From: Eublepharis macularius
Taxonomy: Eukaryota > Chordata > Lepidosauria > Squamata > Eublepharidae
Length of the DNA stretch: 64,000 nt
Reading direction: 5' to 3'
Assembly (NCBI RefSeq): GCF_028583425.1
Contig: NC_072795.1
Span: forward strand, 67,966,001 to 68,030,000
The position numbers were made by a program, and so were the translations under genes. The notes under the pieces were generated by a model. The model saw only the letters and a program-made list of their open reading frames with translations, was not told where the DNA came from and searched no databases. This document shows, piece by piece, positions 37,196 to 49,639 of the stretch; position 1 is the stretch's first letter, and each line of letters starts with the position of its first letter.

Positions 37196-37455
37196 AAAGT
37201 TCTGCAGCTTATTCAAGCTTCCCACCTTTTTTCACAAGATGGGAGGGGTTAGGAGGAGGTTGGAATGAGTCACTCACTCCTTCTCCTCCCTCCCCTCTCC
37301 TACGAAAGCGCAAGAGGCTTGAAATTGCTACAGAACTTTGCCAGCTGTTTGCAAATGCCGAATCTTTCTGAATCAGGCCCGATTCAGGTTTTTAACCCGA
37401 ATCAGATTCCCAAAGCTCACACCCCTATTCTTATGTCTTCCTTCTTAGCGCAAGT

Positions 37456-38230
37456 TGTTATTTGGTTTGCAGGTGAACTTGGGGTGATAAAACAGATTGG
37501 TAGAAATCTAGAAGTCAGATGGAGACCCATGGTGAATGTGTCCAAAGATAGCTTAGATCTGTATATGGAACTCCCCTTCCAACAAATCTAGTTGTTAGAA
37601 TATTAAACTCCAATTTTACAAGCTGTTGTCCAATTGGTATTTAACACCAGATAACTTGAATCAGATGAATAGGTTGTTGAGTCCTCTATGCTGGAGATCT
37701 TGCAAGCAGGAAGGCACAACCCTACATATGTGGTGGAAATGCCATTTTGTTCAGGAATTTTAGAGAGTGGTTCACAAAGAGATATCCAACATGGTGGGTC
37801 TTTCATTGCCATACTCCCCAGAATTTTTCCTATTGGATTTTTGGCCAGACTCTGTGCTAATGTTTTGACATTAGTTGCCTCTGCTTGTCTGGTCATTGCT
37901 GGGAATTGGAAATCCCTCATAGGCCCATTGCTAAAAAAAAATGGTATCAGAAAATCTGGGAGCAATATTTGATGGGTAGGATTATGCACAATACGGTTTT
38001 TTGGAACTTGCATATGGTAGTCCCTTTATTCGAATATGATGAAATATGGAAACCAGTTTTAGATGTTTTAAATACCGAAGAAGTAATCCCCCCAATGCAA
38101 CAAAGTGTAAATGCTTGTTTATTGTAATTCTTGGGTTTTTAACAATTTGCCAAGAGTTGTTTTCATCATTTCTTTTATGATTTAATTTTAATCCCTTTTT
38201 TGTTCGTATTTTAAATTTAAAATATTTCAA
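37456..38230 (+). mobile_element. L1-type LINE 3' fragment
   Basis: With frame breaks, 37690-37990 encodes the C-terminal L1 ORF2 pattern 'LCWRSCKQEG...LHMWW.C', a zinc-knuckle-like Cys/His block. It is followed by 'VHKEISNMVGLSLPYSPEFF'. The fragment runs to an A/T-rich 3' part near 38230. A second, shorter L1 copy unrelated in position to the one at 20-26 kb. Confidence 0.7.
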
Positions 38231-38429
38231 AACAGATCTGCATAATCGCGCTTTGCATTTATACTAACTGTTAGCAATGCATCCATGCAACGTCATTCAG
38301 CAGAATTGTTCCATATAATTAAGGGGACTTTTGAGGTTGCCTCTGATGATAGAAGCCTGTACAACCAAGTGCTGTAACTTGTTTTCCATGCATTTTGCTC
38401 ACTTGAACGTCATTATTATACAAGACCAG

Positions 38430-39225
38430 CTTCAGGTTGTTGTTGGAGTGCAGTCTTACCAGGTTTTTATGGATGAATGTCAGTTGTTGCAGTCTTAAAG
38501 ATGTGGACTATTTGACTGTGGAAGTGCATCCTACCATATGTATATTTGGCCTTTCCCCCTCTTGGCTTATAGCAGCTAACCAAAGGATATTGCATGGGTG
38601 GTTGGTGTTTTAATGGAGGGAATCTTTCCATCCACTTTTGGTGATAGTGAGATCCTCCTTAAGAAAGACTCAGCTCTGAAGATATTTATAATAATCAGTG
38701 TGTTGTAAATACTCCCCTTTGGGGCAAGATGCTAGAGGATGAGATGGCAGTACAGTTCCAGGTTTTCTTGAAATTATGGATTCTTTGGGCCTGTTTCAGC
38801 TAGGTTACAGGGCTAGTTGTGAGTCAGAAACTACCATAGTCACCCATGCTTGACAAACTTTACATGGAGTCAGATTGTGACCTTGTTGATTCTTCTGGAT
38901 CTCTTGGTAGCTTTCAGTCCCATTGACTATGTTATCCTTCTAGAGTAGCTGGTGGGAATTGGGCACGTGGTGCAATGGTTCCAGTCCATCCTAGCCAGTT
39001 AATTCCAAAACATTATCTGGCAGTTGCACTGTTATAATTTTATCCTTTTAATCTGATGTTATTGATGGTTTAAGTCATTAATTCTGATGTGTGTTTATTA
39101 TTGGTGTATGGTATGAAATGCGTGTTTAGTGTTTTAATTATTTTTTATTATATATTGTCTTATAAGCTGCCTCAGTTATAGTTTATACAAAAAGTAGAAT
39201 ATGAATGCTTTAAATAACGTTTAAT
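38430..39225 (+). mobile_element. L2-like LINE RT remnant
   Basis: Heavily decayed translation resembles the L2 reverse transcriptase: a block like 'FLEI.DSLGLFQLGYRASCES' near 38768-38832 and 'LILLDLLVAFSPIDYVILL' near 38889-38945. The 3' end near 39160-39225 ('aagctgcctcagttatag', 'agtagaatatgaatgcttt') looks like an L2 tail. Stops occur throughout. Confidence 0.6.
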
Positions 39226-40284
39226 GAAAAGAAAAATTCTATAGTAGGGATTATTAGAAAAGAGTGATAAATATAATTGCCGGTATTGCAGTGCTTTTAT
39301 CTATGGGACAAGGTGCGTTTGCAGCTATAATTGCTTTTTCTTTCAAGTGTTCCTTTCTGCTTTAGTCTGTCCTCTGTGATATTCCTGCTCTGCACTACCC
39401 CAGTTCCACAAAAGTAAATATTGTCAGGCAGATATAAGAGCACTTCCGTGCTGAGCAGGAGCAAAAGTTCACCCACCTGTGGATCAAAGCTGTGGCAGCT
39501 CTCCCATCCTTCATTGTCAAGCCATATTATGAGTACATGAGCCATTGTGCTGTTTGATGACTGATGCATCATTCATTACAAAGAAAAACATTCCTTCAGA
39601 GGTCCTAAGCGAATCATAAATTCAGTTTTAAAAGGTGGCATTTTGTGTTAAGTTCAGAATTCATTTTATATTGGGCTATTTTTAAAACAGATGCTGAATG
39701 TTTAAAATGGGAGGAAAAATTATCATTCATGACTTTAAAAAAAAAATCCATCACTTTTTTCCAGTTGTAAATTGAGTGTTGAATGTGGCTTTAGATGAAC
39801 TAAATTGTATGCTTGAACAGTGCCAAAGAGTTTTCCAATTTTGTCATACTACCAACTGCTCATTCTACAGTTCAAAGAAATGTACTTGCATCTTTTTTCT
39901 AACCACCTCCCATCCCTGTACATCTTTTCAAAAACCTGTGATGGTGTAATATAAGAAGCGGCCATCATCTGATGGAGTACAGAAACAGCTGAGAATTGAA
40001 CTCAAAAGACAGTGCACTGAGTTTCTCAGATGGTACTGTATCAACAGCAGCTCAGGCACTGTTCTCTTAAAATGCCTGTAGTTTATTTATTTTTTAATCC
40101 TTGAAACTAGGATAAGGCTTTCATTTCATTCATCCAACGTAGGTCCAGAGGAGTTAGCCGTGTTAGTCTGCAGTAGCAAAATAGAAAAGAGTCCAGTAGC
40201 ACCTTTAAGACTAACCAACTTTACTGTAGCGTAAGCTACCACAGTTCTCTTCGTCAGATGCGTGGAGGGTATGAAGAAACTTGT

Positions 40285-40458
<174 letters not shown>

Positions 40459-41188
40459 TAGAGAGAGAGAGGTGGTGAGGGGATGGGGGGAGTAGATGCA
40501 ATCATTAGCTTCTGATAATGAAATCAGTTACTTCTGATAATGAGATAACCATTCATAGTCTCTATTCAATCCAAGTCTGACGGAGTCAAATTTGCATATG
40601 ATTTCCAATTCAGCAGCTTCGTGTTGGATTTTGTTTTTGAAAGGTTTCTGTTGAACTATGGTGACTTTTAAGTCCTTGATGGAATGTCCTGGTAGATTGA
40701 AGTGTTCTCCCATTGGTTTCTGGATGTTGCCATTTTTAATGTCAGATTTGTGTCCATTTATTCTTTTGCGCAGAGGTTGACTGGTTTGTCCAACGTACAG
40801 AGCAGATGGACATTGTTGGCACATGAGGGGATATATCACGTTGGAGGATGAGCAGCTATAAGAGCCAGAGATAGTGCAGTTGATGCTATTGGGTCCTGTA
40901 ATCATATTTCCTGGGTAGATAAGAGGGCAGAGTTGGCATCTGGGTCTGTTGCAGGGTCTCGTACCTGTGCTGATGACTCTGCTAGCAGATTCATGGCTGT
41001 TAGTGAGAAGTCGTTTAAGGTTGGGGGGCTGTCTGTAGGCAAGGAGAGGTCTTCCACCCAGGGCTTCTGAGAGAGAGGCATCATTTTCCAGGATGGGTTG
41101 TAGATCATTGATGATACGCTGGATGGGTTTGAGCTGGGAACTATAGGTGACAACCAGTGGTGTTCTGTTGTTAGTTCCTTTAGGTTTG

Positions 41189-41566
41189 TCCTGGAGTAGG
41201 CAGTTTCAGGTACTAGTCTAGCCCTGTCAATTTGTTTCCTCACTTCATTTGGTGGGTACTGTAGCCCCAAAAATGTTTGTTGTAAATCTTAAGTGGGAGT
41301 CCCGATCAAGAGCATTGGAGCAGATACAATTGTAACGTAAAGCTTGGCTGTAGACAATCAATCGAGTGGTATGTTTAGGGTGGTAGCTGGAGGCATGCAG
41401 ATATGAATATCGGTCGGTGGGTTTCCAGTATAAGGTGAAACCCACCGACCAAGAGATTTAAAACAAGCAATTTTGTCCTGGAGTAGGCTGTTTCTGGTAC
41501 TAGTCTGGCCCTGTCGATTTGTTTCCTCACTTCATTTGGTGGGTACTGTAGCCCCAAAAATGCTTG
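41189..41566. repeat. ~90-bp direct repeat inside the Penelope-like element
   Basis: Bases about 41189-41275 ('tcctggagtaggcagtttca' to 'gtagccccaaaaatg') recur at about 41476-41562 with few changes. Each encodes the same residues YPPNEVRKQIDRARLVPETA on the minus strand. Between them a hairpin (tcggtcggtgggttt / aaacccaccgacca) lies at 41409-41452. Confidence 0.75.
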
Positions 41567-42092
41567 ATGATTTCATTATCAGAAGCAAACTAATCCCATT
41601 ATCAGAAGCTACTGATTGCATCTACTCCCCCCTCCCCTCACCACCTATATATATCTGACCAGTTTCTTCATACCCTCCATGCATCTGACGAAGAGAACTG
41701 TGGTTCTTGAAAGCTTATGCTACAGTAAAGTTGGTTAGTCTTAAAGGTGCTACTGGACTCTTTTTCTATTCATCCAACAGTGACTTGCTCTGGGTCTTTG
41801 GACAAATTGTTACATCACTTTGATTCATGCTTGTAAAGTGGGGTGCTTTCAGTGGTTTCAGGTGTAAAAGGGAACTACATCTACAATTCTCTTCTTGCTT
41901 GGAAATAAGGTAGGATTTACTTCTGATTGAATATGCTTGGGAGTGAATTATAAATGTACTTAAGTTCTTGAATGTGTTGAATGAACTATTAGTAGGTTAC
42001 ATAGCCAAGTTACCTTCCAAACTATCCCGTAAGATTTAAAAGGTGTTTGTTTTTCTATTTACTTAAATATATTTCTCTCTTTTTTCCCCTAG

Positions 42093-42277
42093 CTGAGAAC
42101 AAATCACCACCTCGTCCTTGTGGCTTGAATCATTCAGACTCTCTTAATAGAAGGGATCGCATTGATGCAGTGACACCAACATTAGGGAGTAGCAGCAACC
42201 AACTTAACTCCTCATTTGTTCAAGTATATGTTCCTGACTACTCAGTGAGAGCAGTCTCAGACATTCAGTATGTCAAG
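42093..42277 (+). CDS. CNNM2: CNNM2 coding exon (C-terminal tail)
   Basis: Encodes [20 protein letters not shown] followed by [20 protein letters not shown] and a segment ending [14 protein letters not shown]. This is the serine-rich cytosolic tail after the CNBH domain, where phosphorylation sites are common (family knowledge). The acceptor is CCCCTAG, the donor AAG|GTAGGA. The first two bases complete an alanine codon whether the preceding exon is 17881-17974 or the cassette at 29225. The 185-base exon ends on a codon boundary. Confidence 0.95.
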
Positions 42278-42520
42278 GTAGGAAAGGAAAATGGGTAGCT
42301 CTCTTCTACATGTAGGGTATAGGAGGTAGGCTGATCATAGTCCCTAGTTGTTTAAATCAGTTCTGTTATTAAAGCAGCTAACATTTGAATGCAATAAATT
42401 CTGACTGTAGGACTCATGAAGGGGGGAGCTGACACTGTAGTATTATTTTCTTTTTCAGAGCAGAAATATTGCTTCTAATACCATGTTTTCTGAGGGTACT
42501 GTGCATGGGGGAACATTTGT

Positions 42521-42770
42521 AGAGAGTGGTGTAGTGGTTACGAGCGGCGGGACTCTTATCTAGAGAGCCAGGTTCGATTTCCCACTCCTCTTCTTGAAGC
42601 CATCTGGGTGACCTTGGGTCAATCACAGTTCTCTCCAAGCTCTCTCAGCTCCACCCACCTCACAGGGTGATTGTTGTGGGGATAATAATAACATACTTCA
42701 TAAACCGCTGTGAGTGGACATTAAGTTGTCCTGAAGGGTAGTATATAAATCAAATGTTGTTGTTGTTAAA
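42521..42770 (+). repeat. tRNA-derived SINE, near full length
   Basis: Head GAGTGGTGTAGTGGTTACGAG, B box GGTTCGATTTCCC, core 'gtgaccttgggtcaatcaca' and 'cccacctcacagggtgattg', tail 'gtcctgaagggtagtatata' plus (TTG)n. Same family as 13064-13325 and in the same orientation. Confidence 0.82.
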
Positions 42771-43204
42771 TCTTAGGTAATGGAAAAATCACATCCACTA
42801 ACCCATCTTTAGGAATATTATTGACATTTTGATACGTTGTTTCCTGTGTATTATACCAAGTCAATGATATTTGCTGTTTTTTAAAAATCAAAATATATTT
42901 GAGTAAAAAATCTTTTAAGCATTCTTCAACCCCTAAATTTAACAAATACGCTGTTTGAAAGTAGAGATTTACCAAATGAATTCAGTATGAGGTGAAAACT
43001 TTTGGAACTGTGTAACACTTACTGGTAAAATAGGTAACATGAAGGGGTAGTCTCTAAAAAGCTGTGAAGCAAAAGAGAAAGATCAGTGGCTTTGAGATTC
43101 TGGGGAAATGCTTCTCAAACTGTGGATCATGAGACCAGGAGGGAAGAAGAGAAACAGAGCTTAGGAAAGAAGGCTTGATGGCAAATTTGGTTGTGCCTCT
43201 GGAT

Positions 43205-43380
43205 GATATGCAGAATTTTATTTATTTTACTTATTCCCTGCTCTTCTCCCCAGTGGGGGGACAAAGTGGCTTAGAACATTGTTCTGCCACCTCCATTTTC
43301 TCTTCACAACAGCTGCTTTGTCAGGTAGGTTGGGCTGAGAGAGAATGACTGGCCTAAAGTCATCCTTTGAGTTTGAATTT
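43205..43380 (-). repeat. SINE/MIR-like remnant
   Basis: The minus strand contains the core block resembling 'cctaacctacctgacaaagc' and 'ttgtgaagagaaaatgg', and ends in the A/T-rich tail now read as 'attttatttattttacttat' on the plus strand. A decayed copy of the local SINE families. Confidence 0.55.
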
Positions 43381-43609
43381 GATAATAAAATGAGTGAGTT
43401 GTGATTTGACATTGTTGCTTAATAATGCTCAGTAACATTTATAAAGCCTAAGCACTGAATTAAACGATCGTCCTGATGTAATATTATGCCAGAAACATAG
43501 AAGCATGCAGGACAAGTTGGGGAAATTAGGTGTGAGTGACTGCTAATAAAATATTAGTCAAATATTAATTGTGGATTTTCTTTTCTTTCACTTCATATAC
43601 TTGACACAG

Positions 43610-43819
43610 ATTTCAAGACAACAGTATCAAAATGCCTTAATGGCATCCAGGATGGACAAAACACCTCAGTCCTCTGACAGTGAAAACACTAAAATCGAAC
43701 TTCCTCTTACAGAACTACCTGATGGTTTGCCAGATGAGACGGCAAATTTGCTGAATGAACAGAACTGTGTGACTCACAACAAGTCCAACCACAATATGCA
43801 CAGCGAAGGCGCTATCTAG
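43610..43819 (+). CDS. CNNM2: CNNM2 terminal coding exon
   Basis: Encodes the last 69 residues, from [20 protein letters not shown] through [20 protein letters not shown] to the end HSEGAI, then TAG at 43817-43819. This is the highly conserved CNNM2 C-terminus and separates it from CNNM1, CNNM3 and CNNM4. The acceptor is TTGACACAG and the exon starts on a codon boundary. Together the five exons encode the last ~241 residues of a protein of about 870. No frame damage is seen. The 3' UTR follows directly. Confidence 0.96.
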   Translation: MSRQQYQNALMASRMDKTPQSSDSENTKIELPLTELPDGLPDETANLLNEQNCVTHNKSNHNMHSEGAI

Positions 43820-45620
43820 GAGCTGACAGGCAGTATCTCCTTCAGTTCTCCATCCCAGCCCTCCCCTTCATCAGGACCAGTCCTCATGCCTTCCCCTTTC
43901 CATCTACCTGACTGTGAATACCATTAGTACATGCTTATTAAGCTGTGCTACATCAAGTTCTCTGAGACCAAAGACTTCATGCCCAGAAAAAGAAATGGGA
44001 AGGAAGGGGAATGCAGAAAGCAAGAGACAGTCATCAAGAAAAATGCAACTCTCACCTAAGCACTGCTTGGGAATGGTGAGCCACTCTTCTGGAGTGAATG
44101 GCTAAATTCTTCCTAGTGGAGCAGAATCATGTTTATTTTTCCATCCTCCAAATAATGTGCAGAAAAGTGTAAATGAACAGCTGTGGTTTATTTTTTCAAG
44201 AAAGATCGTGTTTTTTAAAAGGTATTTTACAGTTTTAAATGTTGCAGGACATTCCCAGTTAAGCTCTGTTGTATTGTATGTGAATTTGCCCCACTGTACC
44301 TCTCCCATATCTTTGGTTCCTTGTTGGAATGGCAAACTGGTACTACAATGTATTTGTTTTGTAAGAACAAAGAATGAATGAAATTTAAGGAACTGTGACA
44401 CCTCTATCTTGTGAGATGGGAAGAAGTTGTAATTCTCCCTGTAGCTTATCTTGTGGGAAGGTGTTATTTTGTGCTGTGTATATGCAAAAAAATTACTAAA
44501 ATGGCTAGGGGTATCACAAAAAAATGATGTGTGCCATATATGAAAGTGAGGTTTTGATTTTCTTAGGTGAAACTACAGAGGCAGTACTTTTTCCAGAGAC
44601 CTGCACAACACATTTTATTTCCAGCCATTTGTATTTCTCTTTCTCCTGGGGAACTAATGATGAATCTCAATGAGTGCATACCTTTAAAATGTTTTATGTG
44701 ACAGTATGCAAAGGTCACATAATTTAAGATGTGTCAGTCCACCAGTCACCTAAAACCCTTTCTGTAACAGTGCTGCTTTGATGATGGCCAAAGTAGTCCT
44801 CTCTTCACCATGTATGCCTGGGTTACTTTACCTCCTTTTAGGATGGACTGGAGCGTGTTCTAAACAATGGTGTTGGAGAGGAGAATCTAGTAACATTTTA
44901 TACTGTTCTGCAAGTTCTCCTTTTTAAAAACCGCTGTCTAAACTTCCTTTCATTGAGCCCTAGGATAAGCATATGGGCATGAGAATTGAATCAGGAAAGC
45001 CGTTGGGATATTCTAGACTTCCACAGGTCAGGGGGGCTGAAAAATCTACTTTGCGAGTATTATTTGAGCATGCCTCTTCTTACGGAGTTTTTTGAATTGT
45101 GCATTTGAACAACTTCACTTGAGATCATTGTGACTTGTCTGTGCCCTTTCTTGGTGGTTTATAAGAAGTATAAGTGTGAAAATCAGTATTACTGTATCAG
45201 AAGACAGGCCTGCTCTGCAGCACGAGTCCATGCTGACCTCATGCTTTGCTAGAAGCCTGGGTCACAGGACTGCTTCTCATTCTTTTACCCAAGTAGAGAA
45301 ACAGAGTAAATCCTTCACTGTTCAACTTGCATAAGTACTTTTGGGAAACAAATAGTGTTTTTTTCCAGACAGCTCTTGGTGCATACTTATGGTAAAGTTT
45401 ATCCCTTCAGGAGGTGGTTGAAAGTGGGAGAGTTGCTTGCTTGCTTTCATGAAAAGCAGGAGGAAATTCACTGGGTGTTCAATTTACAGGAAGTGTGCAG
45501 CTCCCTCGACAAAAGCCTCTGTGAAAATGCATCTCGCTTACGATTACGATATTTTCTCTGGGAAAATGCAATCATTTACCAGCAGATCTTTTATTAAAGG
45601 TTGTTCTTTAAAATTGTTCC
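43820..45620 (+). other. CNNM2: CNNM2 3' UTR (extent uncertain)
   Basis: The sequence after the stop is free of recognisable repeats for more than 5 kb, as expected for a conserved long UTR. An ATTAAA at 45593-45598 followed by T-rich sequence is the first plausible polyadenylation signal, and an AATAAA at 51015-51020 is a distal alternative. Short open frames here are not supported as genes. Confidence 0.5.
45593..45598 (+). terminator. CNNM2: Candidate CNNM2 polyadenylation signal ATTAAA
   Basis: ATTAAA followed within 15-40 bases by TTGTTCTTTAAAATTGTTCC, a T/GT-rich stretch that could serve as the downstream element. It lies about 1.77 kb after the stop codon. Usage cannot be shown from sequence; other signals exist farther on. 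Confidence 0.3.
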
Positions 45621-48600
45621 TTTTCAGTTGTTCCCATTCATTTCTTCAGCACTACTTCTGTTGAGCCCTTTTCTTCAGGATATATATCTTTTCGCAGGCT
45701 TCTGAAGCTGCCAGTGTTGTACCCTTCTTGCCAGACCAGCACAACAGAATTAGACACTAGTGCTGTTGAAACTTGTCTCTACTATTAGCGGCATGCTATG
45801 GATGTAGCAGCTATGCTACTGCACTGGAGAGAGGAAGTGGATGGGGATTCCTAGCTGCTTTTATTTCCTGCAGCACCATGGCTTTCAAAATATTTTGTCT
45901 CCCTCTACTACAGGTTTTATTCTCCTTAAAAAGCAGGTGCTTCCTCAAATAATCCTCCCAGACTCTCAGGTTTCTAATGTTTTTTCAGTTCTTTTCTCAA
46001 ATGAGTGAATTATTATGAGTTAGACACAAGAAATTTGCAGCCCAAAGGTAATTAATAGTTCACAGCATAAATGAGGTTGGGAGTATTCTTCCTGAACCAA
46101 TTGGCCCTGTAGGATATCAGTGTATGTTCAAATGTACCTTTTGGCTTTGGGACAGCAGTCTGGAAATTAACTTTTTGATGGCCCTTTAAAGATGTCTTCT
46201 TATTGCTCCACAGCTCTCTCCAATTGGGTGAATGAGTGTGTGTATGCACAATTAAATGAAATATGGAAAATGCACACCTACCATGTTCTCTGAGTTAAAT
46301 AGCCATGCTTCTAGCAATATTATCCAAATCTTTAAAAATTCTTCTTCCCGTGATACATATCTGATCAACATATTAAAAAAGAATTCCAGACATGTTTGGG
46401 ACAGAAAAGTATGATTCATTACTGGAGGAGGTGACCTTGCAAAGCTTCTTTAGAGCTCTTCCTGCCACGAAGTAGCAATATACAAGGTTAGGAACTGGGT
46501 CTTTCTGTGGAGAGCCTGGATTTCATAACTTGATAATACTTCAATTTTGTTGGAATTGGCAGCTTTCTGTAATTGCTCCAGCTCCTTGCATTTTCTTGTT
46601 GTACAATCAGGGATGCAGTTGCCAGCAGTGATCTCTTAGCATTTGTTTATGATGGAAATACAATCTGTTGTCAAGCCTGTGTAAAGAGTGACAAATTAGT
46701 TCTTGATTATAGTCTTTCTGTCTCCAAATGGAAGAGTGGCTTAGTGGCATAGAGAACTCATGGAGTGAGTTTGGCAGAGAAAGGTAGTAATCCAGCCTTT
46801 TCCTTCTACCACTCTATAGAGGACCTGAACATCACTGGTCTCATCCTCCTATGATCTTGCCAGCTGAAAAGCTCAGCCCACAAGGCTATGGACATTAGCA
46901 AAACTGTAGAGATGGAGTTCGGAGCTAAGCAGATGAGAGATGAAAGTGGAAAACAGCTGTGTTTATATGCACTACTCATTTCCCAAGTTATTTTGTGTGG
47001 CTTTCCCAAAGGAACAAATCCCAGAAGTAGTCCCCAAAGATTATTGGGGAAGTGGCATGGGGCAGGAGCATGCAAAACTCATCAACAAACTGATCTGCTT
47101 GGAATTAAATTAACTTTCTGCACCTTTCAGGTTGTGTAAAAGGATGTACCTCTTCAAGTGTGATTTGGCAGAGAGTGGGGCAAAGATTTGCCACAACCAA
47201 GCACCAAATTAAGCTCTTGGGGTCTTAATAGTTCTGGGGAGGGTACCAGGCCACAACAGGCCTGGTCTAATCATCCCTGTGGCACATGTACTGTGAGAAA
47301 ATGTACCTGGTGAATTCCACATTGCCATGCAATGTTTAAACTTTCTTTGTTCTCACATTACAAGTCGAAAACTTCATATGGAGACTCAAATTACAGAAAT
47401 CCTTGCATATAGATACAGAAATTTTTGCATACAGATACAGGAATCCAGATGTACTCCTGTTTCGTATAGCATATCTTCAGTATATAGATAAATGCAAGTT
47501 TATCTACGTACTGCAAGTTTAATTAAATAATACAAACCGTTAAAACTGCTTAACAGAAAATAATGTAAAGTAATTATCCACAGCTGCAGTTCAGGAGTTT
47601 AAGTGAATCATCTTATTCTCGTATTAAGTGTGTGTACTTTGGAATTCCTTGTTTTGTTAATCTTCCACTGTGGTTCCCTCTTTCTAGTACATGCAGTGCT
47701 TAGAGACATGGGAGATCTCACTGGGTCAGGAATTGACAGCTTCAGTGGTGGAAATTGTAGTACACATTTTACCAGAATGACATGCAATAGCTGTAAATGT
47801 CAGACAGTACAGCAGACTGTACTTGATTTGGCGTCTTTGGTGTGTCGTGTGATCTGCTAAAAACAAGGTTTGCTACTTTTGTTAATCACCCTGAAAAGTA
47901 AATTGAAGTGGAACAGGGCCCTACTTCACACACAAACTACCACATAAAGATTTTTTTTGATATTGTTAGCTTATACAGAGGCTACTTCTGCATGATGAGC
48001 TGTGATTGTATTCATCATGTGAACGGCTTGTGTCCCTGTGGCTGCAAAACACTGCTATTGGTTTGTGGCTGCTTAGAGCAAATTACTTGGCAGCAGCCAA
48101 TCTACTTGATGAAATGGCTCACCGTATCAAGCAACCACCACATGATTATGTATCACACAGATCAGAGATAGTAAGTATAGAAGCTGGTAGCTTATAATAT
48201 AGATGATACTCATGTATAATTTGTGTCTGCGTGTTTAATGTGCCAGTCTCCTTTGCTCCTTTTTGCATGTTAGTTCACATGTACATGCATTCATGATTTT
48301 TGTACACATGTAGGCTGTACGTGTCTGTTGATATGTGCAATATGGATTCTTTTCCCCCGACACAAAATGAAAATGGGAGGTCTAGTTCCCATGTGCAAAA
48401 TCATAATGAATGCTCATTCCAACATCCACACAAGCAACTGTACATGCGTACATGTGTAACAGCATACACAGTAATGCTTGAAAAATTCATAGTGTCTGGT
48501 TGTCTTGAATGAACTGGAGAATATAGACAGCATTAAAGTTTACATTAGACCATAAATACTTTATTCTGTTCGCTTTGGTGTCATTAGCAGGATGCTTGTA

Positions 48601-49190
48601 AGTACTATGTGAAACAGTCCCTGACTGTTCCTGTGCCTTGAGCCACAGTAATTTTGGAATTACATGGTGTGATATGCTGTGAGACCAGATAAATTCTGGG
48701 TTTGAACTAAAAATAATCTTGACCATGTTTAAGCAAGGATCGCATAGTTTATTGCAGAGGAGAAAATCCACCCTCTCTACTCTGTCTTATAGGTTACGTT
48801 TATTTTGCTTGATCATAGTGCCTGCATTGATCATACAATCTAGGATATACTCTGGAGTCTGTGAAACATGACATATAGGACAACTTTAGGGTTTGTTGAG
48901 TTGATTGATTCTGGTACACTGAACTACACCTCCCTCCCTCCCCTTGTGTATCAGTTATCTTCAGTTGATACCTCTTTATTCTCCTCTGGAATGTGCACCA
49001 TGATTAGTCTCATACAATCTCCAGTCCTGCTTCTTTTTACTACTAGGCTTATTGCAACAGGTAATCTTTGCCATGAACATGCCAGGGGGAGAAGCTAAAG
49101 TATCATCATAAGGGGAATTTAGAGATATGTCCATCTGTCTTTCCTATCAAGAGATTAGTGTAATAATGCCACTGAAATTAACTCCTTACT
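45621..49190. other. Region without recognised genes
   Basis: I see no exon, RNA gene or recognisable transposon in this stretch. It may be distal CNNM2 3' UTR or intergenic DNA. The short frames lack family motifs. Confidence 0.6.
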
Positions 49191-49192
49191 GA

Positions 49193-49636
49193 AGGCCAAA
49201 CTAGACCTGTGGGTTTTTAAGAGTTGGGACAAGGGAAGCTAGACCCAATTCAGATTCTCTGCTGCCACAGAGCAGCTGTGGGAAATGGCTGTTGAAAAAT
49301 TACAGACAGCCCAAATGGTCGTGGAATGCCACTGTGAGGGAAGGAAGGGCTTTTGCCTTCTCCCATCCCAAGCCATTTTCCTGTGCCAAGATAGCCCAGG
49401 AGGGGAGTTATTTCTCCATTTTTGCTGCTCCACATGCAAAGAATACTGTGTGCGGGGCAGCAAAAATAGAGAAATAATCCCCCCCAGCACAATTTCAGCA
49501 TGGGAAAATGGCTTTGGGGGCAAGACAGGATACCATCCCCCGCTGCAGCAGCCTACCAAGCCCCTTTGAGTTCCCATTTTTTAACCGCTGAGTTGCAAAC
49601 CCAACTTGTTAAAAGCCCACATGCCTAGTTTAGCCT
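49193..49636. mobile_element. Palindromic non-autonomous DNA transposon (444 bp, 3-bp TSD)
   Basis: Ends AGGCCAAACTAGACCTGTGG and, inverted at the right, CCACATGCCTAGTTTAGCCT... read from 49610 to 49636 with a short gap. Inside, 'aagccattttcctgtgccaa' and 'agttatttctccatttttgc' on the left pair with 'gcaaaaatagagaaataatc' and 'gcatgggaaaatggcttt' on the right. TGA lies on both sides (49190-49192, 49637-49639). The 3-bp TSD suggests PIF/Harbinger type. It has no coding capacity; frames through the palindrome are artefacts. Confidence 0.72.
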
Positions 49637-49639
49637 TGA

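Larger units (their letters stand above)
31799..37427 (-). mobile_element. hAT transposon with decayed transposase (5.6 kb, two LTR insertions)
   Basis: Ends: TAGGGGTGTGCAGG at the left and CTCACACCCCTA at the right, with subterminal 'attcgggttt' motifs inverted on the two sides. Flanks GTCTTGTG (31791-31798) and TTCTTATG (37428-37435) match at 6 of 8 bases, fitting an old 8-bp TSD. Transposase remnants lie on the minus strand at 34390-33490. The region 35750-36240 upstream of them carries repeated GGAACAGTTCCCCCCG-like motifs. Solo LTRs at 31955-32537 and 36790-37195 were added later. The element is an internally damaged, immobile copy. Confidence 0.78.
42278..43609 (+). other. CNNM2: CNNM2 last intron, 1.3 kb
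   Basis: Begins GTAGGA and ends CTTGACACAG. It contains one SINE on the plus strand and a SINE remnant on the minus strand. Nothing else is recognisable. Confidence 0.88.

Noticed and set aside
45355..45664. Small frames in the CNNM2 3' UTR
   Set aside because: No motifs, overlapping frames, and position inside the untranslated region; ordinary chance frames.
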